This document shows, in pieces, positions 9,152 to 17,811 of a stretch of DNA of 64,000 bases. Both the position numbers and the translations under genes were made by a program. The notes below the pieces were generated by a model. That model was given only the letters and a program-made list of their open reading frames with translations. It was not told the DNA's origin and ran no database searches. Source of the stretch: Klebsiella grimontii (GTDB lineage Bacteria > Pseudomonadota > Gammaproteobacteria > Enterobacterales > Enterobacteriaceae). Each line of letters begins with the position of its first letter. The first letter of the stretch is position 1. The stretch is from positions 28,680 to 92,679 of the forward strand of contig NZ_FZTC01000001.1 of the NCBI RefSeq assembly GCF_900200035.1, given 5' to 3'.

Positions 9152-9177
9152 AGGCGGGCCTGATATCAGGCCCGCCT
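9152..9177. terminator. perfect palindrome between convergent genes, likely terminator
   Basis: A 26-base perfect palindrome (arms AGGCGGGCCTGAT) lies 3 bases after the universal stress gene and before the convergent MFS gene. It could form a strong hairpin on both strands; the T run is weak (CTTC), so efficient termination is not certain. Confidence 0.5.
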
Positions 9178-9219
9178 TCACAGGGGAAAGAGGATGACGG
9201 GTATGAAGGTAAAGGCGCG

Positions 9220-10416
9220 TTATTGCGGCGCATCCGTCCTGATACCGGTGGCCAGCAGGCTGGCGCCAAGAATGTAGACCAGGCAGAACAGGGCCTGAAG
9301 ATGCAGGGTGACATGGTTATCTATCAGCACGCCCATGATTACCGGGGATGCCCCGCTGGCAATCACCGTCCCTGCCTCAACCGCCGAGCGCACCCTGGCC
9401 AGCTGCGCCGGACCAAACAGCTGTACCCAGAGCGCGGTGGCAAGCGTTGAGGCAATGGCCGACGATACGCCGGTCATAATCAGGTAAAAAGGCGTCACCC
9501 ACTGACCGTTGCTGAGCCATAGCGCCAGCATGGCCAGGGCCTGTGGCATCAGAAACCACGGCAGCAGCCTGCGTGGTGAGAGCCGGTCAATCAGCGGGCC
9601 AAACGACAGCAGCGATACCGCCTGGGTAATGGCATAGGCAATAAACCATACCGCCACCCACGACAGCTCCCAGCCTTTCTCCTGTGCCAGCCTCGCCTGG
9701 TGGAAGAAGAAGCCGGTGGTGATAAAGGGGGAGGCCAGCACGACAGGCAGCGCCAGCAGCAGGTTGCGGTTTCGCCATACCGGCGCCTCTTTTTCTTTCT
9801 CCTCACCCCGCTTTCTGAACGTACGCAGCGGCTTCTCTTTCCCGCGGGGCAAAAACATCAGCGCGACCCCCACGCCGGCAACAAGCATTCCGGCATTGAT
9901 GCCCCAGGCAGCGCGCCATCCCGTCAGCGCGCTTATCTGCACCGCAATCACAGGAAAAACGGCCTGCGCCAGCGAGAGCCCCAGCGCGATGGCGCCGAGC
10001 GCCTTGCCTGCATCAAGGGGGAACTGGCGCGCCGTTGCGGTCAGCGCAGTATGCACCATCAGTCCCTGGCCGCCGAGGCGCAGAAAGTAAAACCCGATGC
10101 ACAGCATCCACGCCGCCTGTGCGCCGGAAACCAGCAGGCAGGCCGTGAGCAGCAAAAGGGTGACCGCCAGCGTGAAGCGGCGGGTCGTGGTGTAGTCAAT
10201 CAGCCGTCCGGCCCAGGTCAGCGTGATGGCGCTCATCACCGTTCCGATTGCGTACAGGCCGCCCAGTCCGCCGTCGGTGAGCCCAAAGGCCTCACGAAAA
10301 TCCTGCCCGTAAAGTGAGACAAAATAGGTCTGTCCAAAGCTGGACATGGCCATCAGCATCGCACCGAACGTAAGGTGAGAGGCGTGATGAAACATAAACC
10401 GAAAAAGCTGACGCAT
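9220..10416 (-). CDS. MFS transporter
   Basis: A 398-residue protein with 12 predicted membrane segments and a charged cytoplasmic loop near residues 195-215 (GKEKPLRTFRKRGEEKEKEA), the usual break between the two halves of a major facilitator. The motif-A-like loop after helix 2 (TWAGRLIDYTTTRR) fits the superfamily. Substrate unknown. It is transcribed towards the SulP-Usp pair. Its neighbours suggest an ion or toxic anion, but this is only context. Confidence 0.8.
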   Translation of the reverse strand: MRQLFRFMFHHASHLTFGAMLMAMSSFGQTYFVSLYGQDFREAFGLTDGGLGGLYAIGTVMSAITLTWAGRLIDYTTTRRFTLAVTLLLLTACLLVSGAQAAWMLCIGFYFLRLGGQGLMVHTALTATARQFPLDAGKALGAIALGLSLAQAVFPVIAVQISALTGWRAAWGINAGMLVAGVGVALMFLPRGKEKPLRTFRKRGEEKEKEAPVWRNRNLLLALPVVLASPFITTGFFFHQARLAQEKGWELSWVAVWFIAYAITQAVSLLSFGPLIDRLSPRRLLPWFLMPQALAMLALWLSNGQWVTPFYLIMTGVSSAIASTLATALWVQLFGPAQLARVRSAVEAGTVIASGASPVIMGVLIDNHVTLHLQALFCLVYILGASLLATGIRTDAPQ

Positions 10417-10429
10417 GAATATCCCTGAA

Positions 10430-10447
10430 GGCGGGCTGCAGCCCGCC
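10430..10447. repeat. GC palindrome in the MFS gene leader
   Basis: An 18-base perfect palindrome (GGCGGGCTGCAGCCCGCC) lies 14 bases upstream of the MFS start. It shares the GGCGGGC core with the palindrome at 9152-9177, so the gene is bracketed by similar hairpins. It could affect translation or be a REP-like element. Confidence 0.4.
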
Positions 10448-10800
10448 GATTAATCACGACGTGTCCGTACCGGCTGCTGCGGACACGGCGCCTGCGTCCC
10501 TGAAGCAGGTACACGCGGGTTCACCGTGAAAGGTGGCAGTCCCGTAACGGATATGAGAGAACGGTACCCGGCGCGGACTGGCTGTCGCGGCAGGCTCTCT
10601 GATAAAGGACGGGCGAAGAGAAACTCAGGGTGGCGTAATGTGCATGACTCACAGTCAGATATAAAATGCTGCCGAAACGATAATTTTTAATGCTCTTCAG
10701 GTCAAGCCTGAAAACGGGCTCCTCATGCCCGCCGCAGGGGGAGTCGCACAAAAACAGTGGATAGCCGCTTGATTAACGCCCGTGACCGGGCCAGAATTGC

Positions 10801-10862
10801 GGCGAGGTGATGGCGTTCCACCTTACCCAACCGCTTCCCCTGAGAAGCTGATGACGCCTGAT
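10801..10862 (+). promoter_or_regulatory. fluoride riboswitch (crcB motif)
   Basis: The segment matches the crcB RNA motif. P1 pairs GGCG (10801-10804) with CGCC (10855-10858). P2 pairs AGGTG (10805-10809) with CACCT (10819-10823) around ATGGCGTTC. P3 pairs GCTTC (10833-10837) with GAAGC (10844-10848), followed by the conserved CTGATGACGCCTG. The family binds fluoride with Mg2+. It lies 83 bases upstream of a CrcB fluoride channel gene, the classic regulatory target. Confidence 0.88.
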
Positions 10863-10864
10863 AT

Positions 10865-10936
10865 TACTCCCCTTTAACCGGGAGTATGTCAGGCCGCCCC
10901 GTATCATCAGCCTGCATACTCCCTCTGACACAGAGG
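10865..10936 (+). promoter_or_regulatory. alternative hairpins of the fluoride riboswitch expression platform
   Basis: Three pairings compete. TACTCCC (10865-10871) can pair with GGGAGTA (10880-10886). The same GGGAGTATG (10880-10888) plus CAGGC (10890-10894) can instead pair with GCCTGCATACTCCC (10910-10923). A small hairpin CCTCTG/CAGAGG (10922-10927/10931-10936) would hide the AGAGG ribosome binding site of crcB. No poly-T follows, so control at translation start is more likely than termination. This is a prediction from sequence pairing only. Confidence 0.55.
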
Positions 10937-10944
10937 TAAACCCC

Positions 10945-11319
10945 GTGAAATCTTATCTGGCCATTATCATTGGTGGATCCGCTGGCTGCCTGATCCGCTG
11001 GCTGCTTGGCGCACGCCTGAACAGCCTGTTTCCTGACCTGCCACCGGGCACGCTGGTAGTGAACCTTGCGGGCGGATTTATCATTGGTGCGTCGCTGGCC
11101 TGGTTCATGCGCCATCCTGACCTGGATCCGGCCTGGCGATTACTTGTTATCACCGGGCTGTGCGGTGGGCTGACCACGTTTTCCACGTTTTCCCTGGAAA
11201 TATTCTCACAGCTGCAGTCCGGTAATTATTTCTGGGCGTTTACTTCACTGCTGGTACACGTAACCGGCTCCATTCTGATGACTGCCCTGGGTTTTTTTGT
11301 CGTCACATGGCTGCTGTGA
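10945..11319 (+). CDS. crcB: CrcB/Fluc fluoride ion channel
   Basis: A 124-residue inner-membrane protein with four helices and the hallmarks of Fluc channels: GGSAGCLIRWLLG near the N-terminus, PPGTLVVNLAGGFIIG (conserved Asn in helix 2) and GLCGGLTTFSTFSLE in helix 3. Fluc dimers let fluoride leave the cell. The start is GTG at 10945 with AGAGG 8 bases upstream. The upstream fluoride riboswitch supports both function and regulation. Length is normal. Confidence 0.93.
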   Translation: MKSYLAIIIGGSAGCLIRWLLGARLNSLFPDLPPGTLVVNLAGGFIIGASLAWFMRHPDLDPAWRLLVITGLCGGLTTFSTFSLEIFSQLQSGNYFWAFTSLLVHVTGSILMTALGFFVVTWLL

Positions 11320-11560
11320 GCGTGTGGCTGATGACGGATAAAAATGCCCCTGCCTGCGGCAGCTTTACAGGGCTTTACCTCTTCCGCCTGAAGCGGGCCG
11401 GACGTTATGATAAAATTAACGTCACGCTAATTCGTTAATTTATCAGCAATTAATTATCGTATTTTTTATATCTTCAGCGTAGCTCAGCCGGCTTATCCTC
11501 TGATAACCAGCGGTTGTATATCAGGGGAAGGCCTGTTTTTTTTGAATAAAGGGAGGGAGT
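11320..11560. other. leader region of nhaA with GC hairpins
   Basis: This 241-base gap contains a GC-rich element at about 11346-11373 (GCCCTG...CAGGGC enclosing CTGCC/GGCAG) and a second hairpin near 11384-11397, then an AT-rich promoter-like stretch (11410-11475). Some nhaA genes carry a lithium/sodium-responsive nhaA-I RNA; I cannot confirm that class by eye. Confidence 0.3.
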
Positions 11561-12742
11561 GTGTCAGAAATCCCAGACAGAAATAAAAAGAGGATGTCAG
11601 AAGTGCCATCTGCATTTTTCAGCTCGCCCGCAGCCGGCGGCATCGTGCTCATCATCGCCTCAGCAGCCGCTATCATCGTGGCTAACTCTCCGCTCAGGGA
11701 GGGATATGAGGTATTCCTGAAATACAACGCCGCCGGCCTCTCCGTTGAGCACTGGATAAACGACGCCCTGATGGCCGTGTTCTTCATGATGGTCGGCCTG
11801 GAAATCAAGCGCGAGCTTCTCACCGGTCAGCTTGCCACCTGGGGCCAGCGCGCGCTGCCGGGATTTGCCGCGCTGGGCGGGATGGCCGTGCCTGCGGCCA
11901 TTTACGTATGGTTTAATGCGGGCAGCGATGAAACCCTCGCTGGCTGGGCAATTCCTGCCGCCACGGACATTGCCTTTGCGCTCGGGGTACTGGCACTGCT
12001 GGGCAGTCGCGTACCTGCCTCGCTGAAAATTTTCCTGTCGGCGCTGGCTATTCTGGACGACATGGGCGCAGTGGCTATTATTGCGCTCTTCTATACCAGT
12101 AATATTTCGTTTCTGATGCTGGCCGGTGCGGCGGTCACGGTTGCTCTGCTGTTTATCATGAACCGTGCCGGGATTACCCGGCTGTTTCCCTATCTGCTGG
12201 CGGGGGGCGTGCTGTGGTTTTTCATGCTTCAGTCCGGGGTGCACGCCACCATCGCGGGTATCCTGCTGGCGCTCTTTATCCCGCTGCGGGTAACCGATCC
12301 GGATAAACAATCCCCTCTTGCCCGGCTGGAGCACGGCATCAATCCGTGGGTGACGTTTCTGATACTGCCGCTGTTTGGCTTCGCAAATGCGGGGGTCGCG
12401 CTCTCCGGTATGACGGCTGATGACCTGATGTCGCCGGTACCGGTCGGCGTTGCGCTGGGCCTGTTTGTTGGCAAGCAGGCGGGCATTTTCGGCCTGTCGC
12501 TGCTGGCCGTCAGCCTGGGCCTGGCAAAACGGCCTGAAAAAAGTACCTGGCTGCAGGTTTACGGCGTATCGGTCCTGTGCGGAATAGGGTTTACCATGAG
12601 CCTGTTTATCGGCAACCTGGCGTTTGCAGAAAGCCCCCTGTTGGTGGACGAGGTCAAGGTGGGGGTACTTGCCGGCTCTGTACTGGCAGCACTGGCGGGT
12701 ATGCTGATACTGCGCTTTTCTCCTTCGCATCCTTCCCGGTAA
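11561..12742 (+). CDS. nhaA: NhaA family Na+/H+ antiporter
   Basis: A 393-residue inner-membrane protein of normal NhaA length with about 12 helices. The family's paired aspartates are visible in [19 protein letters not shown], and [17 protein letters not shown] is the conserved helix IV motif. It exchanges Na+ or Li+ for protons to control salt and pH. The start is GTG at 11561 with a very strong GGGAGGGA site. It is probably a plasmid-borne paralogue of the chromosomal gene. A clear terminator follows. Confidence 0.92.
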   Translation: MSEIPDRNKKRMSEVPSAFFSSPAAGGIVLIIASAAAIIVANSPLREGYEVFLKYNAAGLSVEHWINDALMAVFFMMVGLEIKRELLTGQLATWGQRALPGFAALGGMAVPAAIYVWFNAGSDETLAGWAIPAATDIAFALGVLALLGSRVPASLKIFLSALAILDDMGAVAIIALFYTSNISFLMLAGAAVTVALLFIMNRAGITRLFPYLLAGGVLWFFMLQSGVHATIAGILLALFIPLRVTDPDKQSPLARLEHGINPWVTFLILPLFGFANAGVALSGMTADDLMSPVPVGVALGLFVGKQAGIFGLSLLAVSLGLAKRPEKSTWLQVYGVSVLCGIGFTMSLFIGNLAFAESPLLVDEVKVGVLAGSVLAALAGMLILRFSPSHPSR

Positions 12743-12757
12743 CGCATTCGGGTCCGG

Positions 12758-12784
12758 AAAATCCCCGTGATGACGGGGATTTTT
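12758..12784 (+). terminator. rho-independent terminator after nhaA
   Basis: AAAATCCCCGT pairs with ACGGGGATTTT around a GATG loop and runs into TTTATTT, 15 bases after the nhaA stop. Typical intrinsic terminator, and bidirectional in principle because of the A run on the other side. Confidence 0.8.
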
Positions 12785-13095
12785 ATTTCCCTGCAAACTT
12801 ATTAATCAACAGGGCCACCTTCATTACCGTCGGCATTTATTCAGGTGCTTATCATCACACTGGTGCCCGCATTTATAGTTTGCCGAAAAAATTCGCACCG
12901 TTAATCATGCAGGTACAAACAAAAAGCAGTCTTTTTGTCAATCATGGCAACTTTTCCTGGCCGCCCCCGGTTATGTCGGTTCTCTCGCCTGTTATTAATG
13001 TAGCGGGTAATGTCCCATTTCAAAAAGGGGAAAGGGAGAGGCATGCTGATGTCTAAAATCAGAATGCCCCCGGAGTTCTGTTTATGGATGAGAAC
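12785..13095. other. gap with no supported gene
   Basis: About 310 bases between the nhaA terminator and the SMR gene. Open frames here lack ribosome binding sites and family likeness. A purine-rich stretch (GGGGAAAGGGAGAGG, 13025-13040) precedes ATGs but leads to no credible protein. Confidence 0.35.
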
Positions 13096-13428
13096 CTACA
13101 GCTGCTTGTGTCCTGCCAGAATTTTCAGGCCAATGATACCCGCCAGAATCAGTCCGAAACAGGCAATGCGTAACAGGCCCTTATCTTCATTTAAGTAAAT
13201 TATTCCGTACGCTGCTGTCCCTAAAGCACCAATCCCGACCCAGACCGCATAAGCGGTTCCTACAGGAATAGTCCGTGTTGCCAGGGACAAAAAGTACATG
13301 CTCACACCGATAAATGTCAGGCAAAAAATACTGGGGTAGATCCGGGTAAATCCCTCAGTCCGGAGCATTGACGCGGCATAAAAGACTTCGGCTATGCCGG
13401 CAATCACCAGATACATCCATCCATTCAT
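13096..13428 (-). CDS. SMR family exporter, Gdx/SugE-like
   Basis: A 110-residue four-helix membrane protein of the small multidrug resistance family. The essential membrane glutamate is Glu14 in AGIAEVFYAAS. The segment TIPVGTAYAVWVGIGALGT is closest to the SugE/Gdx branch, which exports guanidinium, rather than to EmrE/Qac, but the branch call is by eye. A good site (AAAGGAG) lies 5 bases before the ATG. SMR proteins work as antiparallel dimers driven by protons. No guanidine riboswitch was recognised upstream. Confidence 0.8.
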   Translation of the reverse strand: MNGWMYLVIAGIAEVFYAASMLRTEGFTRIYPSIFCLTFIGVSMYFLSLATRTIPVGTAYAVWVGIGALGTAAYGIIYLNEDKGLLRIACFGLILAGIIGLKILAGHKQL

Positions 13429-13559
13429 AAAACTCCTTTAACGGCTCATCAAAACCAGCAATATTGTGGGCAATGTTAACTCTGTTTTTAAGCAGGGGAT
13501 CATCAGCATCAACCGCGAAACCCTTTCCGGCACAGGAAAAAATCGCTGCCTGCGTCGGG

Positions 13560-14117
13560 TTAACTGCCTGGGCCCAGTTTTTTTAACCTGAAATAGGTGG
13601 CCCTGGATATGCCGGTTTTCTCCATCACCAGTTTAATGGGCGTTTCGTGCCGGATAAGCTCCAGTGCGGCGGCCGATTTGTGATGAGGTTTCCGTCCAAA
13701 CCTGACGCCTGCCGCCATGGCGATGACCCGGCCTTCGTTTGTGCGCTCCAGGATCCGCTCCCGCTCAGCTTCAGCAACGGCAGCAAGGATCTGAATGACC
13801 ATTTTACCCATCGTGCCTTCAGTACTCAGTCCATTCTCCAGAAACCGGATGGCTATTCCCTTTTTATAGCAGGCATCAACAATGTGGATCATATCCGCTG
13901 TGTTGCGGCCAAGCCGGTCCATTTTGGTACACATGATAATGTCATCTTTTTCGGCACGGGCAAGCAGCCGTTGTAACCCTTCACGTTCGTCCGTGGCGCC
14001 CGACATCATGTCAGTAAAAATCCGGTCATCTCTGACGCCTGAAGATTTCAGCTCCATGATCTGCGCCGTCAGTTTCTGATGGCTCGTTGATACCCTTGCA
14101 TATCCCAGTAATGCCAT
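13560..14117 (-). CDS. tnpR: Tn3-family resolvase TnpR (serine recombinase)
   Basis: A 185-residue serine recombinase. The catalytic serine is Ser10 in YARVSTSHQ. Conserved blocks DDIIMCTKMDRLGRN and the helix-E region (MVIQILAAVAEAERERI) follow, and a C-terminal HTH (GISRATYFRLKKLG) completes the usual length. It resolves cointegrates at the adjacent res site. It is divergent from the transposase gene, as in the Tn3 subgroup. Confidence 0.9.
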   Translation of the reverse strand: MALLGYARVSTSHQKLTAQIMELKSSGVRDDRIFTDMMSGATDEREGLQRLLARAEKDDIIMCTKMDRLGRNTADMIHIVDACYKKGIAIRFLENGLSTEGTMGKMVIQILAAVAEAERERILERTNEGRVIAMAAGVRFGRKPHHKSAAALELIRHETPIKLVMEKTGISRATYFRLKKLGPGS

Positions 14118-14277
14118 ATTGGTCTCACAAATCGATACTGATACTGCGTAGTATCATAAAGCATAAAACACGATTTTTGATACTCATGTAAGCACGCACT
14201 TTAAAAGGTCTCAAAACTTATAATATCTGAGACTATCAAAATTTGAGCAGAGCGATACCCTTACGAAAGGATGCGGG
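14118..14277. promoter_or_regulatory. res site between tnpR and tnpA
   Basis: The 160-base divergent intergenic region contains inverted GATACT/AGTATC motifs (about 14130-14155), another GATACT near 14180 and a TCTCAAAACT...GAGACT pair near 14209-14236. This is the expected location of resolvase subsites and of the divergent promoters. Subsite limits are not defined by eye. Confidence 0.55.
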
Positions 14278-17200
14278 ATGAGTGACGGTTTTCTGACCAG
14301 TGAACAGACCGAAAACTACGGACGGTATGCCGCCGAGCCTAACGAGGTTCAGCTGGCCCGGTATTTTCATCTTGATGAACGCGATCTTGTTTTTATTAAT
14401 CAGCGCCGGGGGAAACATAACCGATTTGGGATTGCCCTTCAGCTAACCACGGCCCGTTTTCTGGGAACCTTCCAGACCGATCCCTTGCAAATACCTCCCG
14501 GCGTCCGAAATTACGTTGCATTACAGCTGAACATTCATCGCCCTGAGATCATGGCCCGATACGCCCAGAGAGAGAATACCCGTTGGGAGCATCAAAGGCT
14601 GATCAGGCAACACTCTGACTACCATGATTTTGGCGATTTCCCCTGGTCGTTCAGACTGAAACGTCTGCTTTATATCCGCACATGGCTCAGTAACGAGCGC
14701 CCCGGTCTGATGTTCGATTTTGCCACGGCATGGTTGCTCCAGAATAAAGTATTGTTGCCCGCAGCCTCAGCGCTGACGAGGCTCATTGGCGAAATTCGTG
14801 AGCGGGCAAGCAGGCGTTTGTGGCGCAGACTGGCTGCATTACCTGACAGCTGGCAGACTGAGCAACTGGCCGGTCTGCTTGTCATACCGGAAGGACAGCG
14901 GGTTTCCGTGATGGAGCAGATACGAAAAGGGCCCGTCAACGTCAGTGGTCCGGCCTTTACTGACGCACTTCAGCGCTACACACGCCTGCGCAGCCTGGAG
15001 TTTTCCCGGCTGAATTTTGCCGGGCTGCCTGCAATTCAACTCCGCAACCTGGCTCGTTATGCTGGCATGGCTTCGGTAAAATATATCGCCAGAATGCCGG
15101 AGGAACGGCGGCTGGCCATCCTGACCGCGTTTGTTAAAGCACAGGAAATTTTGGCACTCGATGAGGCTGTCGATGTTCTGGATCTGCTGATCCTCAATAT
15201 CACGCGTTCAGCGAAGCAAACCGGGCAGAAAAAACGGCTCAGAACGCTCAAAGATCTTGATCGCGCGGCGCTACTTCTGGCACATGCATGTACGCTTTTA
15301 CTGGATGATAAAATGGATGACGCAGCGCTGCGTCAGACTATTTTCAGCCACGTACCAAAGAACCGGCTGGCGGAATCCGTAGGTAAAGTCAATGAGCTTG
15401 CCCGCCCGCAGGACACAAATTTCCAGGATGAAATGGTCGAGCAATATGGACGGGTTAAGCGCTTTCTGCCAGCGATGCTGCGTGATTTACATTTTCAGTC
15501 TGCCCCTGCCGGCGAAAATACGCTATCGGCCATACATTACCTGGCCGAACTGAGTGGTTCGAAAAAACGCCTCCTGGAGAATGCGCCTGAGCAGATCATT
15601 ACAGGTCCCTGGAAACGTCTGGTGTACGACTCCGAAGGCCGGATACAGCGTGCAGGATACTCATTGTGCCTGCTGGAACGCCTTCAGGATTCGCTGCGTC
15701 GCCGCGATATCTGGCTGGAGAACAGCGATCGCTGGGGCGATCCGCGTCAGAAGTTTCTTCAGGGGAAAGAATGGCAGGCTCAGCGGATCGCCGTATGCCG
15801 GGCGCTTGGACACCCCACCGATGGTGGAAATGCCGTTAAACAGCTGGCAACCGAACTGGACGAAACCTGGAAAACGGTGGCCTCACGCTTTGAGCTGAAT
15901 GCTGCCGTGAGCATCTGTCATCAGGGTAAATATCCGTCCCTGACCATCAGCAGTCTGGAAAAACTGGAAGAACCGCAGCCGCTGATTCTTCTGAACAGCC
16001 GCGTCAGGCAGCTGGTCCCCCCTGTTGATCTGACAGAGCTGCTGCTTGAAATTGACGCCCGGACTGGTTTTACCCGCGAATTCACTCATGTGAGTGAGTC
16101 TGAAGCCCGTGCTCAGGATCTTAACATCAGCCTGTGTGCCGTACTGCTCGCTGAAGCCTGCAATATCGGACATGAACCGCTGATCAAACACAGTATTCCG
16201 GCACTGACCCGCCACCGTCTGAGCTGGGTAAAACAAAACTACATTCGGGCTGAAACGCTGGTCAGCGCTAATGCCCGGTTGGTCGATTTTCAGTCCACGC
16301 TGGAACTGTCTGAGCGCTGGGGCGGCGGAGAAGTGGCTTCTGCAGATGGGATGCGCTTTGTCACTCCTGTAAAAACGCTGAACTCTGGCCCTAACAGAAA
16401 ATACTTTGGCTCAGGGCGTGGGATCACCTGGTACAATTTTGTTTCTGACCAGTATTCCGGCTTTCACGGCATCGTTATCCCCGGTACGTTGCGTGACTCT
16501 ATCTTTGTGCTGGAAGGGCTTCTGGAGCAGCAGACGGGGCTGAATCCGGTGGAGATTATGACGGACACTGGAGGGTCCAGCGACATTATCTTTGGCCTGT
16601 TCTGGCTGCTGGGCTACCAGTTTTCGCCCCGCCTGGCAGATGCCGGTGAGGCGGTATTTTGGCGTGCAGATAAAAATGCGAACTACGGGGTACTGGATGA
16701 GCTGGCGCGGGGATGCGTTGAACTGTCAAAGATAGAAACCCAATGGGATGAAATGATGAGGGTTTCCGGTTCTCTGAAGCTGGGTACAGTCCACGCCTCA
16801 GAACTTGTGGGCTCGCTTTTAAAAAGTTCCCGTCCGTCAGGGCTGGCGCAGGCGATTATGGAGGTGGGACGGGTCAACAAGACGCTGTACCTCCTCAACT
16901 ACATTGATGATGAAGAATATCGTCGCAGGATACTGACTCAGCTTAACCGGGGAGAAGGCCGTCACGCCGTGGCAAGGGCGATCTGTTACGGCCAACGTGG
17001 TGAGATTAGAAAACGTTACCGTGAGGGGCAGGAGGATCAACTGGGTGCGCTGGGGCTTGTCACTAACGCAGTTGTATTGTGGAACACGCTTTATATGCAG
17101 GAAGCGCTATCACATTTGCGCAGCGCTGGTGAGATCCCGGAAGACGAGCATATCTCACGCCTGTCGCCACTGATGTACGGTCATATCAACATGCTGGGAC

Positions 17201-17286
17201 ATTATACGTTCACGCTGCCGGAAAATATTCTGAAGGGAGAGTTGAGGCCATTAAATTTCAATTCAAACAATGAATTATTGCCTTAA
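14278..17286 (+). CDS. tnpA: Tn3-family transposase TnpA
   Basis: A 1002-residue transposase of full Tn3-family length. The DDE catalytic acids fall in the conserved places: Asp in SADGMRF (about residue 688), Asp in MTDTGGSS (about 762), and Glu in REGQEDQLGALG (about 915). The N-terminal domain opens with a family-typical region (FLTSEQTENYGRY). AAAGGATGCGGG precedes the ATG. It performs replicative transposition using the 38-base terminal repeat at 17282. The exact named transposon is not assigned. Confidence 0.93.
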   Translation: MSDGFLTSEQTENYGRYAAEPNEVQLARYFHLDERDLVFINQRRGKHNRFGIALQLTTARFLGTFQTDPLQIPPGVRNYVALQLNIHRPEIMARYAQRENTRWEHQRLIRQHSDYHDFGDFPWSFRLKRLLYIRTWLSNERPGLMFDFATAWLLQNKVLLPAASALTRLIGEIRERASRRLWRRLAALPDSWQTEQLAGLLVIPEGQRVSVMEQIRKGPVNVSGPAFTDALQRYTRLRSLEFSRLNFAGLPAIQLRNLARYAGMASVKYIARMPEERRLAILTAFVKAQEILALDEAVDVLDLLILNITRSAKQTGQKKRLRTLKDLDRAALLLAHACTLLLDDKMDDAALRQTIFSHVPKNRLAESVGKVNELARPQDTNFQDEMVEQYGRVKRFLPAMLRDLHFQSAPAGENTLSAIHYLAELSGSKKRLLENAPEQIITGPWKRLVYDSEGRIQRAGYSLCLLERLQDSLRRRDIWLENSDRWGDPRQKFLQGKEWQAQRIAVCRALGHPTDGGNAVKQLATELDETWKTVASRFELNAAVSICHQGKYPSLTISSLEKLEEPQPLILLNSRVRQLVPPVDLTELLLEIDARTGFTREFTHVSESEARAQDLNISLCAVLLAEACNIGHEPLIKHSIPALTRHRLSWVKQNYIRAETLVSANARLVDFQSTLELSERWGGGEVASADGMRFVTPVKTLNSGPNRKYFGSGRGITWYNFVSDQYSGFHGIVIPGTLRDSIFVLEGLLEQQTGLNPVEIMTDTGGSSDIIFGLFWLLGYQFSPRLADAGEAVFWRADKNANYGVLDELARGCVELSKIETQWDEMMRVSGSLKLGTVHASELVGSLLKSSRPSGLAQAIMEVGRVNKTLYLLNYIDDEEYRRRILTQLNRGEGRHAVARAICYGQRGEIRKRYREGQEDQLGALGLVTNAVVLWNTLYMQEALSHLRSAGEIPEDEHISRLSPLMYGHINMLGHYTFTLPENILKGELRPLNFNSNNELLP

Positions 17287-17319
17287 CGTGGTTTTTTACA
17301 CGATTGAACCTCGAACCCC
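17282..17319 (-). repeat. right 38-bp terminal inverted repeat of the Tn3-family element
   Basis: Read on the minus strand the 38 bases begin GGGGTTCGAGGTTCAATC and end ACGTTAAG, the classic Tn3-family IR frame (GGGG...TAAG). It overlaps the tnpA stop codon by a few bases. No convincing left partner was found near tnpR, so the element may be one-ended or rearranged. Confidence 0.75.
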
Positions 17320-17331
17320 TATCACCAGCAG

Positions 17332-17658
17332 ATGCGTGACCTTATCGACCTGGTGGTCCGGCTTGTCTCCCGGGGATGCCTTTATGCGCCAGCAGCGATA
17401 CTGGCAGGTGCGGGTCTTCTGGTGTGGGGATTTCCGCAGGACGGTATCCGTCTGGTGACCGCCCTGCGAACTATGCCCGCAACAGAGCTTGTGCAGCTGG
17501 CCGGCATCGTCCTTCACTACGTGCTGTTGATTTCCGCCATATCGGTCCTGATTGCTGACCTCGTGGCTGGTCAGGGGGTGCCGAACAGATACCGACGTGC
17601 GTTGCTGGATCGGTTGCCGGCAGATGCCTGGTGCATCAGAAGAGGGACTGAGCGTTGA
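17332..17658 (+). CDS. plasmid membrane protein of unknown function, at transposon junction
   Basis: A 108-residue protein with two hydrophobic segments (about residues 17-35 and 58-78) and a basic C-terminus. It begins 13 bases after the transposon end, so its N-terminus may have been cut or replaced by the insertion. It lies in the F-like plasmid segment upstream of the DUF2726-nuclease-replicon block. No family is recognised. Confidence 0.4.
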   Translation: MRDLIDLVVRLVSRGCLYAPAAILAGAGLLVWGFPQDGIRLVTALRTMPATELVQLAGIVLHYVLLISAISVLIADLVAGQGVPNRYRRALLDRLPADAWCIRRGTER

Positions 17659-17811
17659 CGGGACTGCGCATCAGACTCATCGGGAGCGATTGCCGGCGAC
17701 GCCTGAATCCCGTTCAGCCGTGGAAATACCGTTATAAACAGAACTGACAAGAGCTGGCTCGTTACGCTTGTTATTCAATTAAAAGAATTGACCAATTAAA
17801 AAGGTGAACTA

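Noticed and set aside
11516..11524. TATCAGGGG, which matches the five bases beside the Tn3 right repeat followed by GGGG
   Set aside because: The following bases do not resemble the 38-base terminal repeat and the site lies in the nhaA leader. Chance match.
13495..13532. GGGGATCATCAGCATCAACC as left repeat of the Tn3-family element
   Set aside because: Needs gaps to align and lacks the TAAG inner end; not convincing.
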